Shown here in pieces: positions 1 to 9,316 of a stretch of 64,000 bases of DNA. Numbering within the stretch: the stretch's first letter is position 1; the number at the start of each line of letters is the position of its first letter. The DNA comes from ELB16-189 sp018266435 (GTDB lineage Bacteria > Bacteroidota > Bacteroidia > Cytophagales > Cyclobacteriaceae). The notes under the pieces were generated by a model, which did no database searches, was not told the DNA's origin, and was given only the letters and a program-made list of their open reading frames with translations. The stretch is taken from assembly GCA_030123525.1 (NCBI GenBank), contig CP126125.1, positions 682,001-746,000 of the forward strand, written 5' to 3'. The translations under genes were made by a program, and so were the position numbers.

Positions 1-1
1 A

Positions 2-2038
2 AAAAAGGACGCAATCGTAACCTTGAACCAAACTCTTGAAAATGCAAAAGTTAAACTCAAAGAAGAATTTGTTGGGATTGACCAAGTGATCGATCAGATA
101 GCTGACATGTGCCGAGCCTGGTATGTGTTTCCTGAGTATCAACTAAAGCCTACCGTAATAAACCTATGGGGAATGACGGGAGTGGGCAAAACAAGTCTGG
201 TGAAAAGATTCTGCGAACTGATCAACTTTTCTAACAAACTCATCAGCTTTGATCTTGGAAGTTCTGTTTCCGAAAGCTGGACATTTCAGAATAATATTAA
301 AAGTATTGCTGAAGTGCACCAGGGTAAACCTGTGGTGATACTATTAGATGAATTTCAACATGCCCGGACATTAAATAGAATAGGCGAAGAACTTGACCGA
401 CCTGCCGCCCGGATGGTTTGGGAAGTATTGGATAGTGGGCAATTTACTACTGTTGATTATCCTTATGGATTGTCTGATCTGAATGAGCTGATCTGTAAGC
501 TTAGAGAAATTCTGGCACTAGGTGTGGTGGTTGAAAATGGATTGATAAAGGATTCCATTGGGGTCTATTATAAGGTTTTCTACAAGGGATTAGTAAACCC
601 AGATGCAAAAGAGAAAAAGAATGTGATTGAGTCCTTTAAGAAAGCGGAGGATGAATTTGATTTATTCGTACCCGCCCGATCTTATGATGTGATCATTGGG
701 TTGCTACCTGTTCTATATCCTACCCGGCTTTCGTTGTGGGAGGATTTACAAAAACTGAATGGGAATGAAACGGTTCGTTTTTTGAAACATCTTTATGAAC
801 AGGCGATTGCACCCAAGAAGATTGATTGCACCAAATCATTGATTTTTGTTCTGGGCAACCTAGATGAAGCATATAACATGAGTAAAGACATTTCGGTGGA
901 CATGGAAGCGGATAACTTCCATGAGAATTCACTGGAAATAACGTTACCTGATATAAAGCGCGCACTGCTGCTTCGATTCAGAGCCGAACAGCTTTCACGG
1001 TTGGGAAATAATCACATTATTTATCCTGCGTTCAATAATGAAAACTATCGCGAGTTAATAAGCCGTTACCTCCAAAGGATCGCGGACAGGACATTTTCAA
1101 CTCTGGGTATTAATTTGAAGTTCGAAAATACTGTGCATGAACTTTTATATCAGGAGGGTGTGGTACCAACGCAAGGAACCAGACCACTCTTCAGCACTAT
1201 TAATAATTTAATTGAGACCAAGCTCCCCAAGATTATTACTTCCGTATTTATTCAAAAAAGGAAATGTGATTCGCTGGTGCTTTCATATGAAGGTGATAAA
1301 CTGATCTCTACTTCTTATTTTAATAAAAAGAGAACCGCCACCTTTGATGAAATCGTTGAGCTTGCCCTTAGCCAACTGCGGATAACCAAACGAAATGATA
1401 AACAAGCACTCGTGGCTGTACACGAGGCGGGACATGCTGTAGTTTATATCGTGTTGTCACGCAGACTTCCCGAGCGGATTGTGTCGGTAGCGATCGATGC
1501 CTCTTGTAATGGTTTTGTTTCCATAAAAGACCGAAAAGGTTTTCGTTCACGAAAGGACATGGAAAATGAAATTTGTACACTGTTGGGTGGTTATTCTGCT
1601 GAGATATTGATTTTTGGCAAGGACTTTCTAACTAGTGGGGCGTCCTTTGATTTTTCCCAGGCGACTTCAAGAGCCAGTGACATGGTAAGAGAACTCGGCA
1701 TGGGAAGCCTAATAGGATCTTATCACGTGCGTTCAGCACAAACCAACGCCTTCCTGCATAATGAGGATCAAACAACGCGTGAGATGGAAAGGATTTTGGC
1801 GGATGCTCTGGCTGTCACCAACCAAGTGTTAGAGGAAAACCGATCGCTGCTTCTTGCACTTGCTGATTATTTAAGTGATGAACGAATGATGGAGAAGAAA
1901 ATGATTGCTGAATATGTGAGTCAATATTCAACTCTTCAAGTAGAAAATGACGAACGTATTTTCGAAACAATACACTACCGAAAGCGATTGAAAGAACAGG
2001 TTAATGAAAGCAGGACGGTTACTCTAAAAACCGCCTGA
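2..2038 (+). CDS. Clp-like AAA+ ATPase fused to FtsH-type M41 zinc peptidase (5' end cut by window edge)
   Basis: Predicted ATP-driven cytosolic protease. The frame is open to the left edge, so the true start may lie outside; the first possible start inside is a TTG at 23, and residue numbers here count from it. Walker A (GMTGVGKT) is at 50-57 and Walker B (VVILLDEFQH) at 104-113. A ClpB D2-like C-terminal AAA part follows, with the TRPLFSTI segment near 390. The peptidase domain has the zinc motif HEAGH at 467-471 and the third ligand Asp at about 543 in SGASFDFSQAT, both as in FtsH. No membrane segment is visible, unlike FtsH, and the AAA part resembles Clp more than FtsH; this is an unusual combination. 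The next gene starts 46 bp downstream on the same strand, so they are probably one operon. Family is certain, substrate unknown. Confidence 0.85.
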   Translation, partial: KKDAIVTLNQTLENAKVKLKEEFVGIDQVIDQIADMCRAWYVFPEYQLKPTVINLWGMTGVGKTSLVKRFCELINFSNKLISFDLGSSVSESWTFQNNIKSIAEVHQGKPVVILLDEFQHARTLNRIGEELDRPAARMVWEVLDSGQFTTVDYPYGLSDLNELICKLREILALGVVVENGLIKDSIGVYYKVFYKGLVNPDAKEKKNVIESFKKAEDEFDLFVPARSYDVIIGLLPVLYPTRLSLWEDLQKLNGNETVRFLKHLYEQAIAPKKIDCTKSLIFVLGNLDEAYNMSKDISVDMEADNFHENSLEITLPDIKRALLLRFRAEQLSRLGNNHIIYPAFNNENYRELISRYLQRIADRTFSTLGINLKFENTVHELLYQEGVVPTQGTRPLFSTINNLIETKLPKIITSVFIQKRKCDSLVLSYEGDKLISTSYFNKKRTATFDEIVELALSQLRITKRNDKQALVAVHEAGHAVVYIVLSRRLPERIVSVAIDASCNGFVSIKDRKGFRSRKDMENEICTLLGGYSAEILIFGKDFLTSGASFDFSQATSRASDMVRELGMGSLIGSYHVRSAQTNAFLHNEDQTTREMERILADALAVTNQVLEENRSLLLALADYLSDERMMEKKMIAEYVSQYSTLQVENDERIFETIHYRKRLKEQVNESRTVTLKTA

Positions 2039-2084
2039 GCTGAGCAAAATTATCGAAGTCCCGAAATTTTATTAATATAGAAAC

Positions 2085-3557
2085 ATGGCTTTAGAGAAAC
2101 ATATACTTTCGAAATCGACCTTCATGTATGGTTGTCAATGCACCAAGCGATTGTACTTGCACAAATACAGACCTGAACTTCGCAATCCGGTAGAAGAAGA
2201 ACAGCAATCTATTTTTGAGTCAGGAACCAATGTAGGTGAACTGGCACGTGATCTTTTCAAGGGTGGCGTAGATGCTACTCCACCTGATTCATTCTCTTAT
2301 CAGTTATCTGTTGAACAAACCGCGAAATTGATCAGCCAAGGTGAACGTATTATTTATGAAGCGGCCTTTCAACACGAAGGCGTTCTCTGCGCATTGGATA
2401 TTTTAGTGAAAAGAGGCGAAGCGTGGTATGCTTTTGAAGTGAAGAGTTCAACACGTGTCAAAGATCAGCATATTCAGGATGCTGCATTGCAATACTTTAT
2501 AGTGCGAAATTGTGGAATACCAATTGAAGATATTTCGATAGTCCATATCAATAAACAGTACGTGAAGAAAGGTGAATTGGATGTAGAGCAGTTATTCACT
2601 CGTCAATCCATCTTAAACGAGGTTATAGAACAACAAGAATTTATTGCATCTAAGATAGAAGAACTTAAAGCAATGCTGACGCAACCTGAAATTCCTTCGA
2701 TTGATATCGGACCTCATTGTTATTCACCATACGCTTGTGATTTTACTGAACATTGCTGGTCGCATATTCCTAAGGAAAATTCCATTTTCGAGTTGAGACG
2801 TGGGCCAGGGTGGGAGCTGTATGAAGCGGGTTACAAGCACTTGGATGAGATTCCAGAAGATTATGAAATGAGCAATAAGGCGTTTTCCCAATTAGTACAT
2901 TACCGTACCGGAGAGATTCATATTGATAAAGACAATATCAAGGAATTTCTTGACCCCCTTAACTACCCTCTTTATTTCTTCGACTTTGAAACTATCATGC
3001 CTGGGGTTCCTGAGTTTGAAGATAGTCGACCCTATCAGCAGATTCCGTTTCAGTTTTCTTTGCATGTGCAACAAATGAAGGATGGTGAATTAGAGCATTA
3101 TGAATTTCTTGGCGATGGACTGTCTGATCCCAGGCCAGCACTAATGAAAACAATGCTAAACCTTCTTGGTAAAACAGGAAGTATCATCTGCTATAATATG
3201 ACTTTTGAGAAATCAAGGATCAAAGAACTTGCTCGGATTTATCCTGAGTACGAAACAGAGTTATTAGCTGTTAACAATCGTGTTTTTGATTTGATGATTC
3301 CGTTCCAAAAGCAATGGTATTATCACCCCGCTTTTAAAGGAAGCTATTCTATCAAAATAGTACTCCCAACACTGGTGCCGGAATTAAAATATAGTGACTT
3401 GGAAATTCAGGAAGGAGGTACAGCAAGTCTTGTTTACTCGCAGCTGAAATATCAGAATGAGGATACTGCACGGATACTACGTGAACAGCTGCTGGCCTAT
3501 TGCAAAATGGATACATTAGCAATGGTGAAGATTCTGGAGTATTTACGAACTATATAG
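2085..3557 (+). CDS. Cas4-like PD-(D/E)XK nuclease with C-terminal DUF2779 exonuclease-like domain
   Basis: Predicted DNA- or RNA-processing enzyme with two nuclease-like halves. The N-terminal half looks like Cas4/RecB-family: Cys17 and Cys19 near the N-terminus, Asp105 and the FEVK segment (Glu118, Lys120) as the PD-(D/E)XK core, a QxxxY-like stretch at 131-138, and Cys212, Cys218, Cys224, which could complete a 4Fe-4S cluster. The C-terminal half begins at a YFFDFETI segment (Asp300, Glu302), typical of DUF2779 with a DEDD-exonuclease-like fold. ATG start, no obvious ribosome binding site as usual in Bacteroidota. It lies behind the AAA+/M41 gene and is convergent with mcrC. No CRISPR array or other cas genes are seen, so a CRISPR role is not supported. 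Confidence 0.8.
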   Translation: MALEKHILSKSTFMYGCQCTKRLYLHKYRPELRNPVEEEQQSIFESGTNVGELARDLFKGGVDATPPDSFSYQLSVEQTAKLISQGERIIYEAAFQHEGVLCALDILVKRGEAWYAFEVKSSTRVKDQHIQDAALQYFIVRNCGIPIEDISIVHINKQYVKKGELDVEQLFTRQSILNEVIEQQEFIASKIEELKAMLTQPEIPSIDIGPHCYSPYACDFTEHCWSHIPKENSIFELRRGPGWELYEAGYKHLDEIPEDYEMSNKAFSQLVHYRTGEIHIDKDNIKEFLDPLNYPLYFFDFETIMPGVPEFEDSRPYQQIPFQFSLHVQQMKDGELEHYEFLGDGLSDPRPALMKTMLNLLGKTGSIICYNMTFEKSRIKELARIYPEYETELLAVNNRVFDLMIPFQKQWYYHPAFKGSYSIKIVLPTLVPELKYSDLEIQEGGTASLVYSQLKYQNEDTARILREQLLAYCKMDTLAMVKILEYLRTI

Positions 3558-3667
3558 ACAAACACAATCGCTCAATAAACCATATCGCAATTGCAAAAAA
3601 TATTTGACGGAGAACCTCGTCGTCTAGTAACATCGTATGCGAGTTTGCGGTTTAGATCATATACAAA

Positions 3668-5050
3668 CTATTCTATTACACTCTTGATTCGTTGGATAAA
3701 ACCACTTTCACTTTCCAATATCTGTGCAAGTGTCATATCATCTTTTAAATAAATTCCATCGACAATAAATTTAGTTTCCTCCCTATCTTTAGCGCCAAAG
3801 AGGCTTTGAGCATGAGCAATGTCTTTGTTGGCTTCAATACTCAATGGATAAATCAACCCGCCCATCACTACATTAGGTGCAAAATATTGAATGTAAGTAT
3901 GAATCTGGTAGAAGTCTGTACGATCCAAATCAATTCCATTGAGTTTCATAGATTTGAATTTTGCATCAAGTACCACGACTTTTCCAGTATTTTTATTCGT
4001 CAATATTAAGTCGGGGTACATATGTCCTTTGAAAAACATTTCACTGTATAGTGACAACTCCATTTGAGACTCAACGATCCAATTCTCTAAGTGAATACTC
4101 AATAAATTCTCTAAATAAATTTCAAAAAGTTGGGAGATATCAAACAGGAATCCAGTTGTTTCTAAGCTGTTTTCGTTATCTGAAGGGCTTAAGTCGTAGT
4201 TAAGCAAAATTATCTCAGCATACTCTAAGACTTTTCGAAACGAAGCAAATTGAGAGTTATTTAGAATTTTGTGATTCTTTGCTTCATGAATTATTTGAAG
4301 GTTTACGAAACTACGCGAACAATTTTGTTTTAGTACCTGATAGATACCTAAAAGACTTTTATTGATATCTCTGCCAAACTTGCCTTCAATTTTTTTTAAA
4401 GCGTGATATAGAACATCAACAATTTCCTGAACATAGGCTTTTTCACGATAAGTAGTAGTTAGTTTGCCCCTGAAGGGAATTTCACGTTTTAAGTACTCGT
4501 TGATATCTATTTTTCCTCTAACCTTATGACCCCGCTGTGTTTGTGTTTGGTATTCATTAGGCAATCCGAGCACTGACGCTTTTTCCAGAGACTGAATGAA
4601 TAGGTAAGCAAGGATAAATTGAAATTCATTTACGTCTTCCTTTTTTGATACTGGTGACAATTCTTCATTTACATAAACATTGTCAATGAAGTTTAACATT
4701 CGACTCAAGAAAGCGCTACCATACTTTGATGTGATATTGAATTTGTACCCTTTATGAAAGACCACCCCTGCGTATAAACCTGTTTGAATGAAATAATTTG
4801 TAGTCCCAGCAAATTCTTTTGCGTATAACTTCAATATCAGTTTCTCTTCGTCAAATTGGTTTCTTAGCTTTCTAAAATTAATTAATTGAATTTCCTTGAG
4901 GGTCTCGGCCTTTGTGGTTAATTCATATACTGATGAAAATAGATCTTTTCTTACACTACTTGCTTTTGCATTAAAAGCACTTGATAGCTCACTTTCCTTA
5001 ATTGGAGCTTCTTCGTAGTAGTTGTGATTTATTTTTACAGTTGTATGCAC
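3668..5050 (-). CDS. mcrC: McrC-family nuclease subunit of a McrBC-type restriction system
   Basis: Partner and nuclease subunit of the McrB motor encoded directly upstream. A VRGKIDINEYL stretch (about 177-187), the FDISQLFEIYLENLL segment (about 303-317), a PD-(D/E)XK core with Pro-Asp at 346-347 and LDAKFK (Asp362, Lys364), and a trailing DFYQIHTYIQYF helix all match the McrC family. In the family this subunit cleaves DNA when activated by the McrB GTPase ring, usually at methylated or otherwise modified cytosine sites. It starts with GTG 8 bp after the mcrB stop, so translation is probably coupled. The 110 bp between this gene's stop and the convergent nuclease gene contain nothing I recognise. 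The target modification cannot be read from the sequence. Confidence 0.92.
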   Translation of the reverse strand: MHTTVKINHNYYEEAPIKESELSSAFNAKASSVRKDLFSSVYELTTKAETLKEIQLINFRKLRNQFDEEKLILKLYAKEFAGTTNYFIQTGLYAGVVFHKGYKFNITSKYGSAFLSRMLNFIDNVYVNEELSPVSKKEDVNEFQFILAYLFIQSLEKASVLGLPNEYQTQTQRGHKVRGKIDINEYLKREIPFRGKLTTTYREKAYVQEIVDVLYHALKKIEGKFGRDINKSLLGIYQVLKQNCSRSFVNLQIIHEAKNHKILNNSQFASFRKVLEYAEIILLNYDLSPSDNENSLETTGFLFDISQLFEIYLENLLSIHLENWIVESQMELSLYSEMFFKGHMYPDLILTNKNTGKVVVLDAKFKSMKLNGIDLDRTDFYQIHTYIQYFAPNVVMGGLIYPLSIEANKDIAHAQSLFGAKDREETKFIVDGIYLKDDMTLAQILESESGFIQRIKSVIE

Positions 5051-5058
5051 GAGATGAT

Positions 5059-7101
5059 CTAATCAATATTCGTTGTGAATTTCTCCATCGCTTCATCTAA
5101 TCTTCGATCTAAATCCTTTTCGGCATAGATAGCACGTAAGTATTCCTTTAGAGTTGGGCGAAGATGAAGGTTAAATAAATTTTCCACATTGCGTTTAGAA
5201 ATTACTTTTCTTTTGGTAATGCTATTGATTTTCATGAAAAATGAATGACCAAATTCATAAGATTTACCTAGTGCCAAATCCTCAGAGATAAAAGTGTTTA
5301 ATTTTTTGCACGACTCTACATACGGGTTTATGTTTTCAAAATCTTCACCATTACTAAATTTTGTTTTTTCCAAAATGACTTCGTAATCACAATCCATTCT
5401 GACCCATTTGAACCTTCTTCGCAAAGCGAGATCAAATGCATCTATGCTTTTGTCAACATCATTCATCATTCCAATAACATATACATTGGAAGGAACACCG
5501 AAATAAGACTCTCCACTTATGCCTGTTACATACGAAAGGTTAGTCCGTTGATCGGGAGGTAGTTGCTCAATCAGGGTTGCGTATTGAGTCTTTACTAAAT
5601 TATCATCACTAGAGTTTTTCGGATTATGCCTGTAGTCCTTCTCAAGACAAACCAACGTCTCGCCAAATACAGACGATAAGTTAGCCCTATTGATCTCGTC
5701 AATGACAAAGTAGTGCTCAATATCTGGCTTTTGCTTTGCCCTCATGCAGAATGATTTAAAGATACCGTTGACTAATTCGAATTTAATATTACCATCAGGT
5801 GTTACGCCTTTTGGTTTTATCCCTTCAATGAAATCTTCATATGTATAGGACGGGTGGAACTGAATAAATTCATACCGACTTTTATCGCCCTGACAAACAA
5901 AATCAAGTGTGTTTTTAATTGTGTATGTTTTGCCCGTACCAGGAGGGCCGTACAAAATAACGTTTGGGCTATTGGAATCAACAATGCTTCTAGTCGTGCT
6001 ATATGACCATAGAAAACCTGATAAAAGGGAGTGGTCAGCGAAAGTTTTTTTCAACTCAAATAACTCCGTGAACAATCTGAGAAGGGCAGCATTTTTTTCG
6101 AGGTTAAGTTTGTCTTGCCCTTGGATCATTTCATCGTAAAGAGAATTTACCCAATCGGTTGAATAGATAAATATGAAGTCTAACTCGTGGTCAAGAACAA
6201 TCATTTTATTCAAAAGTTGTCTAGCCTTCATTATTGAGCTTCTTTCCTCAACGATTTTTATTTTCTCATTGAAATTTTTGGCGTTGACAATGTCGGTTAG
6301 TAATGGTTTAATGTCTTTGTTAAACACATCCTCTGCTTCTGCTTTGTTTGCTTTGGGCTTGCTTGTTCCTATTGTATAAGTTTCATTGTCATTATTCAAC
6401 TTCACGCCAAATCTTGTTGCATTACCCGGTTTCGCATTGCCGAAACCTGAACTACTGCCTCTTTCCAAGAAATTGCACAGATAGCCTTCCGGCATAGAAG
6501 GCTTACCTGCTAAGTTGCTGAGTGTATTTGTATAATCATCTATGTTGAAACTGCCATTGATAATTTTTTCGCGATAGATGTTCCACTTCTTTTTGATTGC
6601 AGACAACTCTTCTTCTTTTTCTTGCTCGAAATTTTTTGAAATACTGCTGCGGTAGGTTTGCCACAATTTTTTCAATTGTGCTTGACGTTCTTCATTTAAA
6701 GGACTGTTGTTTCCCATTTCCTTAATTATTAATTGGTAGTCTTGTTCTGTTATTGTAACTATTCTAGCTCTGGTGTCTTTGTTACTGAGACTATCGTAAA
6801 CGATATCGGTGTTTAGAGAAAAAAGCCATTTTTTTATGCTTTTCAACTTGAAACGGATGACTTCCTCATTTCCTATTTTGACTTGTTCATTAGCTACATC
6901 TACAACTGCCTCGCCCCAATAAGTTTTAGATTTGAATTCTTTAAAAACAATAATATCGTTGGTTACGGGTTTATAGGTTAACTTATCCTTCTGAGTAAAG
7001 TAATATTCTCCTGTTTCCAAAATATTGGATGTATCCCAAAAGGAACCGTCATACTCTCCGTCAGGATAATTCGCAAAAATGAAATAGTTCGTGTCTGGCA
7101 T
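5059..7101 (-). CDS. mcrB: McrB-family AAA+ GTPase with EVE-like N-terminal region
   Basis: GTP-driven motor and DNA-recognition subunit of the McrBC-type system. I place the start at the ATG at 7101; an in-frame TTG three codons upstream is less likely. By numbering from that TTG, Walker A GPPGTGKT is at 388-395, Walker B FVIDEI at 468-473, the McrB signature MNDVDKS (family form MNxxDxS, used for GTP selection) at 549-555, and the arginine finger region RRRF at 564-567. Residues 5-100 are beta-rich and resemble EVE/PUA-like modified-base readers; this is an inference. A NFLERGSSSGFG stretch near 213 is a common McrB-family middle-region feature. Upstream lies the caspase-like gene, 87 bp away on the same strand. 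Confidence 0.92.
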   Translation of the reverse strand: MPDTNYFIFANYPDGEYDGSFWDTSNILETGEYYFTQKDKLTYKPVTNDIIVFKEFKSKTYWGEAVVDVANEQVKIGNEEVIRFKLKSIKKWLFSLNTDIVYDSLSNKDTRARIVTITEQDYQLIIKEMGNNSPLNEERQAQLKKLWQTYRSSISKNFEQEKEEELSAIKKKWNIYREKIINGSFNIDDYTNTLSNLAGKPSMPEGYLCNFLERGSSSGFGNAKPGNATRFGVKLNNDNETYTIGTSKPKANKAEAEDVFNKDIKPLLTDIVNAKNFNEKIKIVEERSSIMKARQLLNKMIVLDHELDFIFIYSTDWVNSLYDEMIQGQDKLNLEKNAALLRLFTELFELKKTFADHSLLSGFLWSYSTTRSIVDSNSPNVILYGPPGTGKTYTIKNTLDFVCQGDKSRYEFIQFHPSYTYEDFIEGIKPKGVTPDGNIKFELVNGIFKSFCMRAKQKPDIEHYFVIDEINRANLSSVFGETLVCLEKDYRHNPKNSSDDNLVKTQYATLIEQLPPDQRTNLSYVTGISGESYFGVPSNVYVIGMMNDVDKSIDAFDLALRRRFKWVRMDCDYEVILEKTKFSNGEDFENINPYVESCKKLNTFISEDLALGKSYEFGHSFFMKINSITKRKVISKRNVENLFNLHLRPTLKEYLRAIYAEKDLDRRLDEAMEKFTTNID

Positions 7102-7188
7102 TATGTACAATTCTGAGATTAGATCAGTTCTTAGTTTTTTTTACGTTAAATGCCCAATTATTTGGGATACAAAAGTCAAACTTTAAGT

Positions 7189-7674
7189 CTAAACAATTTC
7201 TTGATATTTAATTCGCTCGGGTTCATCTAAATTCAATATGAAGTCGTTGAAGTCAATCGAATTACTTAGCAACAGGCTCTTACTGATTGAATTTACCCAA
7301 TCAGTAGTGGCCCAAATTTTTTGAATATTTTGACCAAGCAATGGTCTGAACTCACCAATTAAATTACTGTTACACACACCCGCTAAGTTGAGAATTAATG
7401 GATGATTAGTAACGCAATCATTTACAATTTGACACAATTTGCGCCAAGGTAGAAGGGAGGCTCGTGTACCAAAGTTAATGCCATCGGGATGCCCATGAGT
7501 TAAAATTGTTAGCAAAACTGATTCATCATTGGTATTTATATTTCTTAGAGTAGTTATAAGATTGTCTGAGCTTTGGCATGGGATCGCAGCATTAGCTCGT
7601 AAAGTTGATTCAACGGCCTTATAGGCTGGCGTTTGTCGATCTGATTCAGCCAAATATTCAATGTATATTTTCAT
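7189..7674 (-). CDS. minimal caspase/CHAT-like cysteine protease candidate
   Basis: A 161-residue protein with the pattern of a clan CD cysteine protease. A beta strand ends in LLTILTHGHPDG with His60-Gly61, and a second ends in ILNLAGVCNSN with Cys101. This mirrors the HG and C[RN]SG-type catalytic dyad of caspases and CHAT domains at about the expected 40-residue spacing. No CARD, TIR, TPR or second subunit is attached, so this is close to a bare p20-like unit. ATG start. It lies between the metalloprotease gene (143 bp upstream) and mcrB, same strand. It could be an infection-triggered effector or a subunit processed or used by neighbours; both are inference. The alternative is an inactive caspase-like scaffold. 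Fold call is from motif only. Confidence 0.6.
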   Translation of the reverse strand: MKIYIEYLAESDRQTPAYKAVESTLRANAAIPCQSSDNLITTLRNINTNDESVLLTILTHGHPDGINFGTRASLLPWRKLCQIVNDCVTNHPLILNLAGVCNSNLIGEFRPLLGQNIQKIWATTDWVNSISKSLLLSNSIDFNDFILNLDEPERIKYQEIV

Positions 7675-7817
7675 AAACTTTTCGCGTTACTTTCATCTTT
7701 TCATGTCATTACCCATCTTATCGGATGATCAAATGAAGAGCTTTAGTCTTTCAGCAATAGAACTATGTTTTTGTCTTCTAAAACGGTAAAGAAATATAAG
7801 CAGATGTTTTTGTGGCT

Positions 7818-8939
7818 CTACACGTTATACTTTTCTCTCTGCATTTTTTCCCAGCCTATGTAATCAATCGGGTCATCAATGAATTTATTCCAAGCGGTAT
7901 TTAAAGTAGAGTAAACTTCAGCAGTAAACTCATTATTTGCTATTTGACACTTCAATCCTTTGGTAGCCTCAAAAGCGAGCATTGCGCAGTGCTCTAAAAG
8001 GTGATTTGGAAAAGCAAGCTTAAAATTTGAGTCAGCAGTTCCGCCACTCAAATCGACATACATCTGCCAATGCTCCTTAATCCGTTTTACTTCTTCCTTA
8101 AAACCAATATGGATGAGAGCTATCAAAATCGTTTGCATTCTTGCATCGTCCGCGGGATGAGAGCTAGCGTAAAATTCAGGTGTTTCGAACGGATTATTTG
8201 CTCTTTTTACGCAAAGGTGCAAATGCGCCCATGCATAGGCGGGCCCAAGTGTGTAAACCCCAAACAGGTCGCAAAACAATTCAACTGACCATCCTTCAAT
8301 CCAAGACTCTGAGAATACTTCAAGATATCTTTGCTGCTGACCATTGTTCCTTTTTTGTTCCTTTATCTGTTCGTCAAAGTATGTCGCTGTATACAAATTC
8401 AATTGCCCTAACTTCTCTTGGAAAGGGACAATGCTAGGATGATTCTTTACGGAAATTAATGGATGAGCTAATTCATGATATAAGTCTGGCATGTGAAGCA
8501 GAAACTCTGATTCTAGTAAAGGCACTCTCAAATGGTTAAACTTGACATCGATGCAGTAATAGCTTTGCGATAACCTCGATGCAACTGGTGATAATAAAGG
8601 GTATTTTATTTCCTTGCATATTTTGTCTATCAGTTTTGTCAAAGTCTCATCCTCTTCAGAGCATCTATGGAGAGAGGCTATAACGTAATTTTCCAAATAA
8701 TCAATTGTATGAACCAGCTTTTGAAATGCGGTGAGCTTAAATGGAAGATTGGACTGTACTTGAAACTTGGGGTCTTTGTACAGACGTTCAAGATCGCTTA
8801 TATTTTTATCCAGTTCTGAGATTGATGTTACAGCTAATTGTTTAAAACATTCAGGAAGTTTGTTAACAGGGATTTTGGTTTTAAGCGTCTTTACCCTTTC
8901 CAACATTTCCAATATGGTTCCATTTAGGTACTTATTCAT
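7818..8939 (-). CDS. HExxH zinc metalloprotease candidate of the Argonaute operon
   Basis: Predicted soluble zinc protease of 373 residues. The motif HELAH is at 155-159. A helix with Glu220 and Asp224 followed by LFGVYTLGPAYAWAHLHL provides a likely third ligand and the D..[AG]...GPAY pattern seen in some gluzincin-like families. A SSHPADDARM segment (His261, Arg267) resembles the HPxxxxR element of M48 proteases. No signal peptide or membrane segment is visible, so it should act in the cytoplasm. The N-terminal 110 residues look helical and have no recognised domain. It starts 1 bp after the preceding small gene's stop, so it is co-translated with the Argonaute set. Proteolytic activity is inferred; substrate unknown. 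Confidence 0.65.
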   Translation of the reverse strand: MNKYLNGTILEMLERVKTLKTKIPVNKLPECFKQLAVTSISELDKNISDLERLYKDPKFQVQSNLPFKLTAFQKLVHTIDYLENYVIASLHRCSEEDETLTKLIDKICKEIKYPLLSPVASRLSQSYYCIDVKFNHLRVPLLESEFLLHMPDLYHELAHPLISVKNHPSIVPFQEKLGQLNLYTATYFDEQIKEQKRNNGQQQRYLEVFSESWIEGWSVELFCDLFGVYTLGPAYAWAHLHLCVKRANNPFETPEFYASSHPADDARMQTILIALIHIGFKEEVKRIKEHWQMYVDLSGGTADSNFKLAFPNHLLEHCAMLAFEATKGLKCQIANNEFTAEVYSTLNTAWNKFIDDPIDYIGWEKMQREKYNV

Positions 8940-8940
8940 A

Positions 8941-9315
8941 CTATCTAGTGCCTTTCATTCTCGCATATGACTGTGAACATTGGAACTTCAGGACGTCAAC
9001 CAATGCTTCAATTTCCTTTAGTGTTTTTGTGTCCACCTCCGAATTTTGTAAGTGTTGAGCAATGTTGGCCAATTCTGTTTCCGTGTCCTTTCTCTTTTCT
9101 TTGTAAAATCTATTGAAGAACGATCGCAACATTTGCTTCTCTGGGTCGATCAGGTTTTTTGCAGCTAGATTTTTAAAGAACTCCAGTACGTCTTCGTTTG
9201 AGTATGGTTTACCTATCTCCTTTGCATAGTTCGCATCGATCAGGAAATTATTCAACAAGTCGAGATAAACCCTTGTTGAGTGATAAATGTTCGAGTTCAG
9301 ACCAATTGTGCTCAT
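8941..9315 (-). CDS. small helical protein between Argonaute and metalloprotease, unknown
   Basis: A protein of about 124 residues that I do not recognise. It is predicted helical and highly charged in the centre (a KEKRKDTETE stretch), with no signal peptide, membrane segment or catalytic motif. I chose the ATG at 9315, immediately after the Argonaute stop; an in-frame TTG at 9324 would overlap the Argonaute gene by 8 bp. The metalloprotease starts 1 bp downstream. Position and size fit an adaptor, inhibitor or regulatory subunit of the Argonaute or of the protease, but nothing in the sequence decides this. Confidence 0.6.
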   Translation of the reverse strand: MSTIGLNSNIYHSTRVYLDLLNNFLIDANYAKEIGKPYSNEDVLEFFKNLAAKNLIDPEKQMLRSFFNRFYKEKRKDTETELANIAQHLQNSEVDTKTLKEIEALVDVLKFQCSQSYARMKGTR

Positions 9316-9316
9316 A

